Assembly: GCF_027580225.2 (NCBI RefSeq)
Contig: NC_073339.2
Location: 38,678,501 to 38,742,500 of the forward strand
Length of the DNA: 64,000 nt
Source: Misgurnus anguillicaudatus
Taxonomy: Eukaryota; Chordata; Actinopteri; Cypriniformes; Cobitidae
Direction of reading: 5' to 3'
The notes under the pieces were generated by a model. That model was given only the letters and a program-made list of their open reading frames with translations. It ran no database searches and had not been told where the DNA came from. Shown piece after piece: positions 25,322 to 53,935 of this stretch. A program made the translations under genes and the position numbers. Numbering within the stretch: the first letter of the stretch is position 1; each line of letters opens with the position of its first letter.

Positions 25322-25849
25322 TGTACCATTTATGTACAGATATGCATACATTTGGCACCAATATGTAACTTTGAGGTACTAAAATATGCACTCTTTGATA
25401 TAATATTAACTGTTAAGGTGCAAAGCTGTAATTATTTATTTCTGACAGTGTATAGGGCTTTAGTAAACTGCCCTAATTCAAAAGAGCCCATTCATATTTT
25501 TATCTGATATGGTTCTTTTGATCCCTTTTAAACGAAATTCAAAGTCATTTCGAAGTTTGTAAGAAATTGTTCAGAAAAGCAATAGTACAACTTTTGTGTT
25601 ACACACATTATTTGAGTTATCGTCTAGGATGAATTACGTGCCAAAGATATGTCCGCAAGAAGAGAAAGATAGCATTAGAAATAATTGGCTTCGCAAGCAC
25701 CACTAAATATATCGAAATGGTATCATACTTTTGTAAACTGTCCCTAGACACTACTGCAGGTCTAATGTTCAAAACATTTGATTGTTGATGCCTTTCAACA
25801 GAAAAATCTGTATTTAAGGGCAGATATTACTTGCCTGTGACAAATAGTT

Positions 25850-26320
25850 AAAAAGGTCAAATATGACAGGTAAACAGGTCCATTAGGGACATAATGGAAT
25901 TAAATATCAAACATGATTCATATTTTTTATTTTTGAAAATGGGCGACAGTAATCTCTCCCACCCCTTCAGCTATCGGGTTGGTTGCTAATGCGAATTCAA
26001 TGAAATCAATCGTGTTTTTGTGAGGCTAACAGCGTACCGTGGGCAGAAATACAATTGAAAACATGTCAGTGTCCGGTCCACCCATTCATTTTTGAACTGG
26101 TGTCCTATCAATTACAAAATGTCAGTGCATAAATTATCCCTGATTTAACAAACATGAGTGGAAGGCCATCTGATTGACTTCGCTCCGCTCCTAACAAGAA
26201 GCAATTTGTGCTCTGCTATTTCCCCCGGTGAATAGATTGCAAATGGAGAGAACAAATGTGATTACTGTGAGGCTGTGTGTCATTTGAGTGACGGCCAGGA
26301 TGTGAGGTATTTCTTTTGGG
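25850..26320. promoter_or_regulatory. candidate conserved non-coding island
   Basis: Repeat-free stretch with GGTTGCTAATGCGAATTCAA, TGTCCTATCAATTACAAAA and CATTTGAGTGACGGCC. Texture of an enhancer-type element; untested. Confidence 0.35.
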
Positions 26321-26424
26321 TTTTTTTCTAGTTAGCCTATAGAAACTGTAAATGCATAGAAAATATGAGCTTATAAATAATGAATATACACATTATTGTT
26401 AATTTATAATGCAAGTAAGCTAAC

Positions 26425-27236
26425 TTAAAGGGACATTCCACTTTTTTTGCTCATTTTCCAGATTCCTGTAGAGTCAAGATTTTAGATTTCTACCATTTTG
26501 GAATCCATCCAGCCGATCTCTGGGTCCGGCGGCAGCACCCCCGGCACAGCTTAGCACAGTCAGCTGAATCCGATTAGACCATTAGCATTGCGCCAAAAAT
26601 AACCAAAGAGTTTAGATATCCTTCCTATTTAAAATTTGACTCTTCTGTAGTTACATCGTGTACTAAGACCGTCAGAAAATTAAAAGTTGCGAATTTCTAG
26701 GCAGATATGTCTAGGAACTATACACTCAAACTGGCATAATAATCAAGGACTTTGCTGCTGTAACATGGCTGCAGCAGGCGTTATGATATTACACACTGCC
26801 CGAAAATAGTCCCCTCCTATTGAAAGTAACCAAGGAGACAATTTTTTCGGCTGCTGCGTAATCTCATTGCGCCTCCTGCAGCCATGTAACAGCAGCAAAG
26901 TCCTTGATTATTACGCCAGAATGAGAGTATAGTTCCTAGACATATCTGCCTAGAAAATCGCAACTTATAATTTTCTGTTGGTCTTAGTACACGATGTAAC
27001 TAGATAAGAGTCAAGTTTCAAACAGGAAAAACATCGAAACTCTTTGGGCATTTTTTTTTTGCGCAATGCTAATGGTCTAATCAGATTCAATGGATTGTGC
27101 TAAGCTAAGCTAAAGGTGCCAGCACCAGACCCAAAGACAAGCTGAATGGACTCCAAAACGGCACAAATCAAACGTTCAACTCTAGGGGAGCCGGAAAATG
27201 ACTCTACTTTAAAAAAAAAGTGAAAAGTCCCTTCAA
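26425..27236. mobile_element. foldback element family C
   Basis: TTAAAGGGACATTCCACTTT at the left and AAGTGAAAAGTCCCTTCAAA at the right; the arms pair along most of the element (TCCTTGATTATTACGCCAG mirrored by CTGGCATAATAATCAAGGA). Copies: 29771-30392, 38440-38660 (partial), 57252-57868. Confidence 0.85.
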
Positions 27237-27246
27237 AGTAACATAC

Positions 27247-27455
27247 ACTGTTAGAAAAATTGTCAAAATTGGGGCAGTACCCTTTAAAAAGGTCCTAATA
27301 TGTTTCATTAGATACAGATATGTATTCATTTGGTATCAATATGTACCTCTGAGGTACTAATATAAACCTTCTTTAGCGCAAAGCTGTATTTGTTTTTAAA
27401 AAAGGAACTGTCCCGGTGATAGTTGGGGTACATCAATTTTTTTCTGACAGTGTAA
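27247..27455. mobile_element. hairpin MITE family J
   Basis: Ends ACACTGTTAGAAAAA and TTTCTGACAGTGT; interior GGGGCAGTACCCTTTAAAAA as in the copy at 6577. Confidence 0.75.
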
Positions 27456-27639
27456 CAGTAATGTGTGTTGTAATACCTGAAATAATTACGCATTAACAGA
27501 TTACATGCATTACTATACACTTCACATGCACAGAATCAAAATATTTCTGTATTAAGTACTAAAAAAACTATATGTTAGTCATGCATGATATATTGAAGTC
27601 TTTGTTTCTTTGCATTCTGTGCATGCTGTGGTGCACATC

Positions 27640-27860
27640 CCCTTCTCTCTTTTTTTTTTTTGACTGGTGTCAGAGGTTCGGCGAATAAAGAGCAACGGCT
27701 CAGTAGTCACTGCTAATATTCATTTAAAGGACAGCGGCTGTAATTATAAACTCGTGTTCCGTCTTATTAGTCGCTAATTTGCAGCTAACACGGCACCTAT
27801 TGATTATACGCATGGTTTTGTTGAGAGAGAGATAAGGCTCGCTTAAAGTTTTAATCCTGA
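27640..27860. promoter_or_regulatory. candidate conserved non-coding island
   Basis: Contains CTGCTAATATTCATTTAAAG, GGCTGTAATTATAAACTCG, TTAGTCGCTAATTTGCAGCT and TTGATTATACGCATGG in non-repetitive sequence; dense homeodomain-like cores. Confidence 0.35.
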
Positions 27861-28084
27861 TACTGACAACTATAAACATTAATAAACATTAAATTCATTA
27901 TTTTTAATGATTTGGGGAGTGACTTGAAAGGGTTAAAGAAGTTAAATGAAAAGTAATTAAATGTCTGATTATTAAATGTTTGCATTTATTTGTTTCTTTA
28001 CTTAATGTGCTGGGAACCCATTTACAACTTCAAATTTAAATGGTTCATTTCAATAAAAATTAACATAATTCCCATTTATCGCAT

Positions 28085-28300
28085 ATTGCTGCAGAGACAT
28101 TTGGCGCTTGACGTAATACTTAGCGTCGAGATTAGTGCTGCATTACTGATTCAAGATTTATTAAATTGTGATAATAAAACCCATTATATTCACATTATAG
28201 CCACATTAAAACAAGCCACATCATTAACTTTGATCAGGCTGCGGTGGACTTTGTGCTCTAACACAGCCATGAAAGCAAATTACGAGTCATTACGCTGCTA
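28085..28300. other. repeat-free stretch: c4orf33 3' UTR or non-coding element
   Basis: Contains many AT-core motifs and the minus-strand AATAAA at 28157-28162. Either explanation fits what can be seen. Confidence 0.35.
28157..28162 (-). terminator. possible polyadenylation signal of c4orf33
   Basis: AATAAA on the minus strand, about 180 bases after the stop codon. If used, 28100-28339 is the 3' untranslated region, which would also explain why this stretch is free of repeats. Confidence 0.35.
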
Positions 28301-28339
28301 AAAAAAATACAAATAAGCCGATTATGAACCAGGTTTGAA

Positions 28340-28460
28340 TTAATTTGTGCTTTTCTGCACAAATTTGCCTGCACCATTCCACAGATCAGACTCTGGCTGG
28401 ACCCAGTCTTCTCCCATGATGCTCTGCAGTGTGAAGTCCTGGAAATACTCGAGACGATGG
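28340..28460 (-). CDS. c4orf33: c4orf33 coding exon 5 (terminal)
   Basis: Encodes [19 protein letters not shown] followed by VQPESDLW and a short tail ending in KSTN, then TAA at 28340-28342. Acceptor CAACAG. Confidence 0.92.
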
Positions 28461-30760
28461 CTGTTGGGACGAGACAAGACTCTTAGACTGGTGTTAGGGA
28501 AGAGCTCATATAGTGCCATTAGATAAATCAAAAACTTACAAATCTGGTCCCTGTCCCTCTTCAAGGTCTTCTCTTGGCACAGGATATAGAGACTCGTAAG
28601 TCCTTCCCGCACCAGAGCCATGGATAGCGTAGGAGTTCATCTTGTTAATGCCCTGAGGGAAATACCTCCAGGGCAAAAGTGCCTCTCCCCTCCATGTTTT
28701 GTCCTCTATATTGACCGTGAACGAAAGAGGTAGCTGTTGCTGTAACAGATTATAAGAAAAATTATGGTCAAGTCACATCCAAACATTTCATATTGTTTAG
28801 ATCAGGGGTCTTAAACCTTTTGTGAACAAGGGCTACCACAATGGATAAAACAATCTTGAGGGCTATTTTTTTGATAGTCAACTTAAAACTTTTGTTTTAC
28901 TTGTTTATTTTATTTCATTTTACTTGTTAATATGTTTTATCTTTGTTTAAAATGTTAATATGCATAAAAGAAACCAAGGTCATATAAAAATATTAAAATT
29001 GGGCCTATAAATAGAATGTGCTTTGGCAGACCTTACAGACTATGTGCAGGCAAACTGGTGCCTATGGGCACCATGTTGGAGACAACTGGCTTAGATATTA
29101 TCTCATTTAATTTTCTCTTTCACTAAATACATTATTTTTTGCATTAATGTGCCATTTTTGTGCAGAGAAATAGTTTTGAAAGCTCTGTAGTGATTTCAAA
29201 ACATTTTTAAGCATACCGACCAAGCTGACAAAGCAACACTGGTTTGGCTGACCAATGACAAAAGAGCATAGTGTTTGGAAAGCTTTTAATTTATTTTCAT
29301 CATTTTTTTAAGTATTGTTAGGTAGCGCTAGTGGTGCAGAAATTACACCCTTCATCTTTTAGTTTTTGAGAATTTCTATTAAACCTATACTTTTGATAGA
29401 AATGTATTATAATACGTAATATTATATATAAATGTTAATCAATACATGATTAAATACATGTTAAAAACATAAATAAACTTATCAAACTATTTAATTACCA
29501 TAAATGCATTGTGTTTCCCATTCAGCAGCAGAACAAGGTGTTGTCCATGTCTACAAAATCAAAACATATTAATAACACATTAATAGCACATTGGTAATAA
29601 TAATAAATAAATCTGGTGTCTGAAAATAACTGTAGGTCTAACATACGGACAGACTTCCACCTCTAGATACTGCTCAGTGTTGCTGTTTAGGAAGAAGGAT
29701 TCAACCACTGTAAGTCAAAGACATACATCAAACAACATTTTTGTTATTTCTGTCCAAATGACCTTATCACTTAAAGGGACACTCCAGTTTTTTTGAAAAT
29801 ATGCTCATTTTCCAGCTCCCCCAGAGTTAAACATTTGATTTTTACCATTTTGAAATCTATTCAGCTGATCTCTGGGTCTGGCGGTACCACATTTAGCATA
29901 GCTTAACATAATCCATTGAATCTGATTAGACCATTAGCATTGTGCAAAAAAGGTTAAGTTTTGATATTTTTCCTATTTAAAACTTGGCTCTTGTGTAGTT
30001 ACATTGTGTACTAAGACCGACGAATAATTAAAAGTTGCAATTTTCTAGGCAGATATGGCTAGGACTATACTCTTATTCTGTCGTAATAATCAAGGACTTT
30101 GCTGCTGTAACATGGCTGCAGGAGGCGCAATGATATTATGCAGCGCCCAAAAATAGTCCCCTGCTATTGAAACTAACCAAGGGGACTATTTTGGGGAAGA
30201 GTCAAGTTTTAAATAGGAAAAATATCTAAATCTTTGGTTATTTTTTAGCGCAATCAGATTCATTATGCTAAAAGTGATACCGCCAGACCCGGAGATCAGC
30301 CGAACGGATTCCAAAATAGCAAAAATCAAATGTTCAACTTTAGAGGAGCTGGAAAATTAGCATATTTTCAAAAAAGTGGAATGTCCCTTTAAGTTCCTAC
30401 AATGTTTATCTGCCAATAATCTAGATAGTCCAAGGATCAAGGGTTACATGTATGCAGGATCAACTTACTTTAACACAACTCTATCTCTAAAACTGAAACA
30501 TATTAATTTGACCCTGTGTATAACAGAAATATTTTAAAGCACTAAAAAAATAAGATGTGGGGTCAAATGTGTTGATGCATACCCTCATAATCCCAGAGAC
30601 CAGGAAACGGTCCAGGGGGTCCGGCTGGAGCTGGGGGGTCATTGAAGAAAGGAGCAGTTACGTGCATCAACAAACCATCCTCACCAGGTGAAAAACGAAT
30701 TTTTACCGGTTTATGATCCACAGGTAAGCTATCCCAGGTGGTATTGATGGAAAACTCCAT
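28340..30760 (-). CDS. c4orf33: C4orf33 homologue (UPF0462 family), complete coding sequence, 5 exons
   Basis: Coding exons in transcript order are 30583-30760, 29647-29707, 29499-29550, 28540-28739 and 28340-28460 (178+61+52+200+121 = 612 nt, 203 residues plus stop). Seen: every junction is GT-AG and phase-consistent. The protein contains the family landmarks [66 protein letters not shown], and near the end [12 protein letters not shown]. The human protein as I recall it is about 199 residues and aligns end to end. I chose the ATG at 30758-30760 because the human protein starts at the equivalent residue; an in-frame ATG at 30800-30802 would add 14 residues. Known: an uncharacterised, probably soluble protein; a beta-sandwich carbohydrate-binding-like fold has been suggested for the family, but I am unsure of this. 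No signal peptide or membrane segment is seen. It is head-to-head with sclt1. Function is unknown. Confidence 0.93.
28540..28739 (-). CDS. c4orf33: c4orf33 coding exon 4
   Basis: Encodes about 66 residues, from [10 protein letters not shown] through [10 protein letters not shown] and YAIHGSG to LEEGQGPDF. Acceptor TTACAG, donor GTAAGT. Confidence 0.92.
28805..29092. mobile_element. hAT-like remnant in c4orf33 intron 4
   Basis: Begins CAGGGGTCTTAAACCTTTT and ends near TTGGAGACAACTGG, resembling hAT ends; no transposase ORF. The intron spans 28740-29498. Confidence 0.45.
29499..29550 (-). CDS. c4orf33: c4orf33 coding exon 3
   Basis: Encodes [18 protein letters not shown] (first codon split). 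Acceptor TTGTAG, donor GTAATT. The segment is missed by long-ORF searches. Confidence 0.9.
29647..29707 (-). CDS. c4orf33: c4orf33 coding exon 2
   Basis: Encodes [20 protein letters not shown]. Acceptor TTACAG, donor GTATGT. Confidence 0.92.
29771..30392. mobile_element. foldback element family C in c4orf33 intron 1
   Basis: Ends TTAAAGGGACACTCCAGTTT and GTGGAATGTCCCTTTAA. Lies between coding exons 1 and 2. Confidence 0.85.
30583..30760 (-). CDS. c4orf33: c4orf33 coding exon 1
   Basis: Encodes residues 1-59 plus one base, from [14 protein letters not shown] to LWDYE. Donor at 30582 reads GTATGC. Confidence 0.9.
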
Positions 30761-31182
30761 TGCAGTTACAAGTATACAACCAATGCAGACACTGTTAAGC
30801 ATAACTGATAAGTTTCACCACTTCTAGCAGGACCTGAAATGATAATTAAAATGATTATTTTTTTCAGTGTTTCATTGCTTATATCATATCTATTTAAAAA
30901 CATGCAAGTATCAATTTATGATAAATCAACTCATCTTTATCTTACCTTTGAACAGCACAAATGAAGGCACAAGACTGACTGATATGTGACAGGTTTCAAC
31001 AATCATAGATAAGCAATATAGACATCATAAACATAACTTTTTTTCATCATAAACAACTCCTGACGCCTGTCACTTCCTGAATTGCACATATCTACCAAAC
31101 ACCTCATATCAGTTTAATTGTCGCGGAAAGCAGATATCGAGGTGGAACTAAAAATAGTATAATTAAAGGACAAAGATCTTAC

Positions 31183-31330
31183 CCTATTCGGTTACACCGA
31201 GGGTCTCCGTCATTTTTAAACTCCAAATAATATCACAAGAACAGGGAAGAAGTCTGACAAATCCCCCGGAACGAAACAGGATGAAGTTTCCCGGGAGCGC
31301 TTAATCGGTTACACCGCGTCCCCGAGAATG
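31183..31330 (-). other. probable 5' untranslated exon of c4orf33
   Basis: On the minus strand a good donor (AGG followed by GTAAGA) ends at 31183, and an acceptor (ATTTCAG) lies near 30834, upstream of the start codon. The outer (transcription start) limit is a guess. No transcript data are available here. Confidence 0.4.
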
Positions 31331-31908
31331 AATCTGATTGGCCAAGAAAGAATCTGGGCGTCGATGAAGATGGATCTGATTGGCGCAAATGTTCTTCAAA
31401 CCTCAAGGCGGAAGGATTTGCAGAAGTACATGGATTTTTTTATTTTCTAACAAACGTTTTAATATAAACCCATCCCATATAAAGCGGCGGAATAATACAC
31501 ATTTACAATACATTTAAATGGTACAATGAAACTGATTCATAATAAATTTTTAAAGACGTGCATCCGTTTGCCTGTTTGAGTATCCACTTCAAATCTCCAC
31601 CTGGATACCAGGCACTCGATTCTTTGCTGAGATTCCACACCGGCATCAGATTTGTTTCGTCGTATCTATTCCAGAAGATCCAACACATTAATACTCTCTG
31701 ATAATGTAAGTTAAATCGATAAATTGACATTTTATAAAGTAAATAAATTGAATCATCAATTTATGTTGCTACATAAACGAAAATCTCCTGGGATTATTCA
31801 TGCTGGATGTATATGCTATTTTGTTATACCTATTTATTGTAGTGACAACGATAACATTGTTTAAATCCGAAAGTAAAACTCAAATCATTATTCTTCATTG
31901 TATTGCAG
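31184..31908. promoter_or_regulatory. probable bidirectional promoter between c4orf33 and sclt1
   Basis: The two genes diverge from this interval. Two ATTGG motifs (inverted CCAAT boxes, the NF-Y site) lie at 31337-31341 and 31379-31383, each inside a similar context (TCTGATTGGC). No TATA box stands out. The interval is free of the hairpin transposons that fill the flanks. A strong donor-like GTAAGT at 31706 may end a non-coding first exon of sclt1. Confidence 0.6.
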
Positions 31909-31916
31909 ATTTCAAA

Positions 31917-49878
<17,962 letters not shown>

Positions 49879-50015
49879 AGCAACACCATTTTCCTCTCAA
49901 GTCTTCCGAGGGATGTAAAGAATGAGATTTCTGAACAGCTGATGGATTTAGTTTAAGATCAATTTTGTGATGTTACCTGTTACTAACGAGTTATCAGATA
50001 AGTTATGCAGTTACA

Positions 50016-50021
50016 AATAAA
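50016..50021 (+). terminator. polyadenylation signal of sclt1
   Basis: AATAAA 138 bases after the sclt1 stop codon. The 3' untranslated region is then about 49879-50040. Confidence 0.7.
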
Positions 50022-50237
50022 TGATTTTTCATGAATTTACAATATGTAAAAAATATTTATTGATTGCTTTGAAGACATTTGATGCAAAAACACACCAACA
50101 TTTTGCTGACAGTTGAACTGATCTTTTTCTAAGTGTATATCCTGCAAATTGTGTTTTTAATGCACATCATAAGAAACACAAAACACTGATGGGTTATTTG
50201 AACTATGAAAACATGTAGCTGTCACGACAGTAAGCTG

Positions 50238-50985
50238 CACTGCAAAAAATGACTTTCTTACTTAGTATTTTTGTCTTGTTTTCAGTAAAAATATCTACAA
50301 ATTCTCAAATTAAGTTGTATTTTCTTGATGAGCAAAATGATCTAGGAAAATAAGTCTAGTTTTTAGACAAAAAATTAGTGGTGGGCAAAGATTAATCGCG
50401 ATTGATCACATACAAAATAAAAGTGATTTTTTTGCATAATATATAAGTGTGTGCTGTGTGTAATTATTATGTATATATAAATACACACACATTCATGTAT
50501 GTATTTAAGAAACATTTACATGTGTGTGTATAAATAATTATTTATATTTTTATATATTCTATATAATATATGAATTTTAAAAATTATATATAAATACAAA
50601 ATTTCTGAAATTAATATTTGTATGCGTTTGTGGTTAAATAAACATAATAATTACACACACACACACACACAAATATTATGCAAAAAATCACTTTTATTTT
50701 GTATGCGATTAATCACGATTAATCTTTGCCCAGCACTACAAAAAATATTTTAAGCATTAATTTGCTTAAAGTTTATAAGCAAACAAAAATCTGCCAATGG
50801 AATAAGAAAAGGTTAAATTTTTTCATAAACACTTATTTTTCTTATTGCATTGGCAGATTTTTTTGCTTCTTTTAAACACAAATTCGCTTAAATTTTTAAT
50901 TTTTTGTCTAAAAACTAGACTTATTTTCCTATGTCATAGGAATGTCTGCTCATCAAAAAAATACATCTTAATTTAACTCTAGTTA
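50238..50985. mobile_element. family K palindromic MITE with another palindromic MITE (L) at 50388-50738
   Basis: K: CACTGCAAAAAATGACTTTC at the left; arms contain AATAAGTCTAGTTTTTAGAC and its mirror. L: GGGCAAAGATTAATCGCGAT and its mirror ending AATCTTTGCCCAGCAC. Confidence 0.8.
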
Positions 50986-51423
50986 GGCAAAATGGGTATG
51001 CATTTTTGAAAAATTTTAGTTCAAAAGCCTGGTTATAGTGCCCCCCTTTTTTTGGCTTGGGCCACTGCCCCTGAAAATGTCTGTGCACGGCACTTATATT
51101 GACCATATGTGCTGAACATAGACTCTGGTGCTTACACAAAAATAGCTCTACCAAGTAGTTAGACAGACCTACAAAGGGTTAACAATTGCAACCTTATTTT
51201 GAAGTGTTACCATATATTTTTTCTTTAACTTTGTGGGATATTATTAATTTTACTGCTATATTAAAACAGCACCTTATGCAGCCATGTATTCATTGCATCA
51301 GCTTAAAAATTTAGTGACAATGATCTTCAACATTATTTTTCTTAAAGTTCTTTGTGCGTTAATATCCTGGAAGATACAACTCAAAGCCAAAATAACAATT
51401 TAATTAATTTTGGTAAGTTAAGT

Positions 51424-52633
51424 CCGGTGTTGGGCAGTAACTAGTTATAGTACACTGCAAAAAAATGACTTTCAAGGAAAATTGTACTTAGTATTTTTCT
51501 CTTGTTTTCAGTAAAAATATCTAAAAATTCTTAAATGAAGATGCTTTTTCTTGATGAGCAAAACAACCCAAGAAAATAAGTCTAGTTTTTAGACCAAAAA
51601 TATTACATTTAAGTGATTTTGTGCATAAAACAAGCAAAAAATCTGCCAATTGTGTAAGCATTTTTCTTAAACACTGTTGGTCTAAACTAGACTTATTTTC
51701 TTGGATCGTTTTGCTCATCAAGAAAAAACATCTTTATTTAGGAATTTTTAGATATTTTTACTGAAAACAAGACAAAAATACTAAGTAAAATTTTTCTAGA
51801 AAGTCATTTTTTGCAGTGTATTGCTTTCTTTGGTAATTAGTAGTGTTACTAATTACAAAAAAAATTTTAATAGTTACCATCTAAAAAAATGGCTAGTTAC
51901 TTTTTGTCACAACGTCACCAACACAGGAAGCTAGCTCTTTTTTGTTCTGCAAATATGTTTGATATAATTTGAGTTAGTTGTACACTGCAAAAAAGTGATT
52001 TCAAGAAAAAAAATTCAAGAAATTGTTTTCAGTAAAAATATCCAGAAGTTCTTAAGTTGGGATGCCTTTTCTTGATGAGCAAAGGGACCCAAGAAAATAG
52101 GTTTTTACAACAAAAATGTTCAATTTGGGTGATTTTGTGCATAAAACAGGCAAAAAAATCTGCCAATGGGGTAAGCTAATTTTTCTTGAATATTTCTTGA
52201 ATTTAGTTTTTAAGAAAAATGTTCAAGATTTTTTTGCTTACCCCATTGGCAGATTTTTTTGCTTGTTTTATGCACAACATCTCTTAAATTTTACATTTTT
52301 GGTCTAAAAAAATGCTTGTTTTCTTGGGTCGTTTTGCTCATCAGGAGAAGGCGTCTTAACTTGAAAATTTTTGGATGGTTTTAATAAAAACAAGACAAAA
52401 ATACAAATAATTTTTTTTCTTAAATCATTTTTTGCAGTGTAGTCTTCATTTATCTGCAGGTTTCATAGATTCACAGACTGCAAATATTATGCAATTACCA
52501 ATTTTTAGGGATGTAACGGAAAAGTAATGTTACTAGTAGTGTTAACTATGTACTGCAGGCTGGGAGTAATTAAGTAATATTACTTTTAAAAGGAGTACCT
52601 AGTAATATATTACATTAAGTAGCCCAACACTGG
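51424..52633. mobile_element. family M element interrupted by two family K MITEs
   Basis: M ends CCGGTGTTGGGCAGTAAC and GTAGCCCAACACTGG. K copies at 51453-51818 and 51983-52439, each starting CACTGCAAAAAA, ending TTTTTTGCAGTG, and flanked by TA on both sides. Confidence 0.85.
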
Positions 52634-52662
52634 TTAAGTCCAAGTTATATACTTTAAAATTT

Positions 52663-52925
52663 TGAGAGATTCCAGAATTTGGTGTGCATGATTTTTGAAA
52701 AACACTTTGGGAAAGGGAGTCAGGCCGCCTACTAAAACACACTTGTAGCCAATCAGCAGTGGGCAAGGGGTGTGTCTACTAACCGACATCATTGCCTGGG
52801 TTGCGTATGTGTGGGGTGGGTCTATCAAAAAGGTCCAGATTCTATTGGGGTAGGAGCGTGTGTGTTTAGGAGGTGATTTCAAATGTCAACATTGGCTTTC
52901 AAAAATCATGCACCCCACCTTTAAG
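52663..52925. mobile_element. MITE related to the inner element at 32466-32718
   Basis: Inverted copy: CACTTGTAGCCAATCAGCAG, CCAACATTGGCTTT-type ends and CATGCACCCCACCTTTAA. Confidence 0.7.
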
Positions 52926-53423
52926 GAATACTTCAGCCCAAAATGAAAATTAGCCCTTATTTTAATCACCCTTAAGCCATGCATCACTTTCCTCTTTCAG
53001 CAAAACACAGTCTGTTAAATTAAATAATATCCTGCTCTTTTTAGCTTTATAATGGCATTGGATAGTGCCCCATTTAAAAGCTCATCCACCAATCAACCCA
53101 AAATGTTTTATGAAGCTAATGTCTTCCAAGTCCCACTATATACACACCTAGAATGGCTTAAGGATGAATAAATGTAACAATAATGTAATAACTTTGACTT
53201 AAAACACACACAAACACGCTTAGCATTTCACATGAGTTTAATCATACTGAAACAGAATGGACAACACGGGTCAGCGTTTACTGTGGTACAACTCTGATCT
53301 TTGAAAACTTGTGCCATTATCTCACACACTGAAATGTACGGAGGACCGATCTTTATGTACATAGTCACACACACATAGGATATATCCACTATCTGTATAC
53401 AACAAACACAAGACAGTTAGTAC

Positions 53424-53763
53424 TTTATTCCCCGACAGAATAGAAGGGAAATGCATAGATCGATAGTGTCACAATACCACACACGGTCTCTAAACGGAAA
53501 AATGAACACATTGTGGAGTTTGGTCCTTAAAATAGACACCAAAAATAAAAACAATCTGAACATCGTTATATATGTATATATTTATAGATGAAATATATAT
53601 GTATATATAAACATATATAGATACACCCATATCATATTATGTAATAATATAATATAGATTATTTATATATGGAATTCGATCTGGGACCACAGCTGTACGA
53701 ATTCACAAACACAGAAATCGATGCCGTGAGACCCGCTAGCTGTGATTCGGTGAGAGGTGGAGC
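53424..53763 (-). other. probable 3' untranslated region of clta, with polyadenylation signal at 53424-53429
   Basis: AATAAA on the minus strand at 53424-53429 follows the stop codon by about 335 bases. The stretch includes an AT-rich run at 53568-53670. The transcript end may be lower still. Confidence 0.5.
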
Positions 53764-53935
53764 TTAGCGGACCAGCGGGGTCTGTTTGAGAGAGATGAGG
53801 ACGGAGCGCATGCGGGAGACGTCCTTCGCCTGCTTGCTAGACTTGGGGTTAAAGTCGCAGAGACGCGCCACGCGCTCCCATTCCGTGCCGGGACTGTTCT
53901 CATCCAGCTCCGACACCATGGCTTCCTCGGCCGCC
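53764..53935 (-). CDS. clta: clta terminal coding exon
   Basis: Encodes AAEEAMVSELDENSPGTEWE and continues to LKQTPLVR; TAA at 53764-53766. Acceptor CGGCAG. Confidence 0.97.

Larger units (their letters stand above)
1..28339. other. gene-free interval left of c4orf33
   Basis: No exon with homology and splice sites was recognised on either strand. Contents are the repeats and candidate regulatory islands listed separately. ORFs here are short, lack family motifs (except transposase remnants), and mostly fall in repeats. Confidence 0.7.

Noticed and set aside
50022..53423. JADE1 (PHF17), the human neighbour of SCLT1
   Set aside because: No PHD-finger exon or other JADE1-like segment found; the interval is MITEs, and the next gene is clta.
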